The position numbers and the translations under genes were made by a program. Below, piece after piece: positions 53,367 through 54,292 of a stretch of DNA of 54,292 nucleotides. The DNA lies in the NCBI RefSeq assembly GCF_000447755.1, contig NZ_AUNE01000055.1:1-54292 (forward strand). Reading direction: 5' to 3'. Source of the DNA: Bacteriovorax sp. BSW11_IV. GTDB taxonomy: Bacteria > Bdellovibrionota > Bacteriovoracia > Bacteriovoracales > Bacteriovoracaceae. The notes below the pieces were generated by a model. It was not told where the DNA came from. It was given only the letters and a program-made list of their open reading frames with translations, and made no database searches. Positions within the stretch are counted from its first letter, which is position 1. Every line of letters starts with the position of its first letter.

Positions 53367-54152
53367 ATGGAAAGCATGAAAACATTATTTTTTACCCTTA
53401 GTTTATTCCTTACTCTTAACCCAGTTTTGGCCTCGGATGAAATCGTTGATTCAATGTCCGAAGAGCAAAAAGAACAATTTGTTCTGTGTGCTCATCAGGA
53501 TCAAAAATTTAATCATGGCCTTGGCACGCTCTACAATTTCTACGAAAAATACTACGATCGTTTTGTCGAGTATGAAGAGAGTCTTATTGCTAAGGGCAAG
53601 CTTAAACCTAGTCAAAGCTTTTCAAATATCGTTGCTCGCGGGGCCTACGACGCTGAAGAAGGACCACGCCAAGTTCCAACTAAAAAAGGTAACGGCGGTA
53701 AAGGATTCGCTTTTAGAAATGATCTCGCAGGCGGAGCTTACGACGCTGAAGAAGGTCCAAGACAAGTTCCAACCAAAAAAGGTAATGGTGGCAAAGGCCT
53801 CGTTTTTAGAAATGATCTCGCCGGCGGAGCCTACGACGCTGAGGAAGGGCCAAGACAAGTTCCAACTAAAAAAGGTAACGGCGGTAAAGGCCTCGTTTTT
53901 AGAAATGATCTCGCCGGCGGAGCTTACGATGCTGAAGAAGGTCCAAGACAAGTTCCAACTAAAAAAGGTAATGGTGGAAAAGGCTTCGTTTTTAGAAATG
54001 ATCTCGCTGGCGGAGCTTACGATGCTGAGGAAGGTCCAAGACAAGTTCCAACTAAAAAAGGTAATGGTGGCAAAGGCCTAACAGTTTTCACTGAAGATAC
54101 AACTCCACTGGTAAAACAAGTGCAGGTGAGAAGACTTTTTACTTTTAAATAG
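53367..54152 (+). CDS. Secreted protein with five 31-residue repeats
   Basis: I recognise no family. The 261-residue protein has a signal peptide (start ATG 53367 or 53376) and a domain of about 65 residues with one Cys. From 53640 it carries five tandem repeats of 31 residues, each beginning GAYDAEEGPRQVPTKKGNGG and ending KG-hydrophobic-FRNDLAG; the last is truncated after KG. Only two or three positions vary between copies. The codons differ at third positions, so the protein sequence is conserved by selection rather than by recent duplication. Each copy has an acidic half and a basic half with KK. A surface adhesin or a multi-copy precursor peptide are possibilities. Confidence 0.75.
   Translation: MESMKTLFFTLSLFLTLNPVLASDEIVDSMSEEQKEQFVLCAHQDQKFNHGLGTLYNFYEKYYDRFVEYEESLIAKGKLKPSQSFSNIVARGAYDAEEGPRQVPTKKGNGGKGFAFRNDLAGGAYDAEEGPRQVPTKKGNGGKGLVFRNDLAGGAYDAEEGPRQVPTKKGNGGKGLVFRNDLAGGAYDAEEGPRQVPTKKGNGGKGFVFRNDLAGGAYDAEEGPRQVPTKKGNGGKGLTVFTEDTTPLVKQVQVRRLFTFK
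53640..54077 (+). repeat. Tandem coding repeat, 93-bp period, five copies
   Basis: Copies start at 53640, 53733, 53826, 53919 and 54012; the fifth covers the first 66 bases. The period is a multiple of three and the frame is kept. Copies differ mostly at synonymous sites (for example GGGGCC, GGAGCT and GGAGCC for the same residues). Confidence 0.95.
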
Positions 54153-54154
54153 AT

Positions 54155-54292
54155 TTATTCGAAAACGGGAGTTAGCGAAACCGCCAATAAGTAAGGTCTG
54201 ACTTCGCTTGAATCAGTATGTTTAGCATTGGCCTTTTGAATTAGCTTCGCACGAAACTCTCCAATATAATCTTGGAGCTCGGCCAAATCACT
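54155..54292 (-). CDS. C-terminus of an unidentified protein
   Basis: The last 45 codons of a minus-strand frame enter from the right edge and stop with TAA at 54157-54155. The visible part reads like the end of a soluble protein with a helix (LAELQDYIGEFRAKLIQ) and a strand-like tail (PYLLAVSLTPVFE). No family can be assigned. The end lies 3 bp from the convergent repeat-protein stop codon. Confidence 0.55.
   Translation of the reverse strand, partial: SDLAELQDYIGEFRAKLIQKANAKHTDSSEVRPYLLAVSLTPVFE

Noticed and set aside
53640-54077. CRISPR-like array
   Set aside because: The period of 93 bp is continuous without spacers and keeps a reading frame.
53437-54081. Alternative-frame proteins over the repeat region on both strands
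   Set aside because: They are a by-product of the 93-bp repeat, which keeps all frames open; third-position variation supports only the main frame.

Overview
This window is about 54 kb of bacterial chromosome with low GC (roughly 37-38% by eye) and dense gene packing. It carries housekeeping genes (ftsH, folP, tilS, nrdAB, a lysine operon, asd, one tRNA) next to many secreted proteins: two subtilases, two trypsin-like proteases, a type B carboxylesterase and several outer-membrane barrels ending in Phe. That mix, the low GC and several short two-component genes suggest a predatory bacterium of the Bacteriovoracia (Halobacteriovorax/Bacteriovorax type). The assignment is an inference: there is no rRNA in the window to confirm it.

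Layout. 1-4.1 kb: lipoprotein (cut by the window edge), outer-membrane barrel and a TruC-like pseudouridine synthase on minus, then a convergent pair of lipid-related secreted proteins (APP1-like phosphatase and START domain) sharing a terminator. 4.2-11.6 kb: tRNA-Met, carboxylesterase, tilS, ftsH-folP, a trypsin-like protease and a VOC-fold protein. 11.6-19.7 kb: a second trypsin-like protease behind a repeat-rich upstream region, a subtilase with a C-terminal sorting-like tail, a three-gene two-component block whose kinase-like protein has Asn at the phosphoacceptor position, a 2-hydroxyacid dehydrogenase and a second subtilase.

19.7-32.3 kb: the most interesting part. Nine tightly coupled genes form two divergent operons closed at both ends by strong terminators. 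Minus strand: formyltransferase, alpha/beta-hydrolase plus acyl-AMP ligase fusion resembling OleB-OleC, UbiA-like membrane protein, PEP-synthase/Rph-like phosphotransferase, thiopurine-methyltransferase-like enzyme. Plus strand: diacylglycerol/sphingoid-base-kinase-like enzyme, thioester-reductase-like SDR, a cyanobacterial-type acyl-ACP reductase with an extra N-terminal domain, and a BtaA-like (DUF3419) 3-amino-3-carboxypropyl transferase. Together they look like a pathway that makes fatty aldehydes and builds an unusual lipid. I do not recognise it as a described pathway.

32.3-45.3 kb: nrdBA of eukaryote-like class Ia with a pair of candidate NrdR boxes far upstream, a stand-alone receiver, a tyrosine recombinase, a fatty-acid desaturase, a possible PilZ-like protein with a pseudo-receiver/TPR protein, tcdA, an aspartoacylase-like hydrolase and a tandem pair of paralogous outer-membrane proteins. 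45.3-51.8 kb: lysC-dapB-dapA-dapD-lysA on minus, headed by a clear lysine riboswitch, with asd divergent; the two promoters overlap at their -35 boxes. 51.8-54.3 kb: a haem-oxygenase-like di-iron enzyme overlapping a FeeM/LuxI-like N-acyltransferase (possible signal or metabolite pair), a secreted protein with five 31-residue repeats, and the end of one more gene.

A window-wide property also stands out: GGCC is several-fold over-represented in all reading frames, except in nrdAB and one protease gene.
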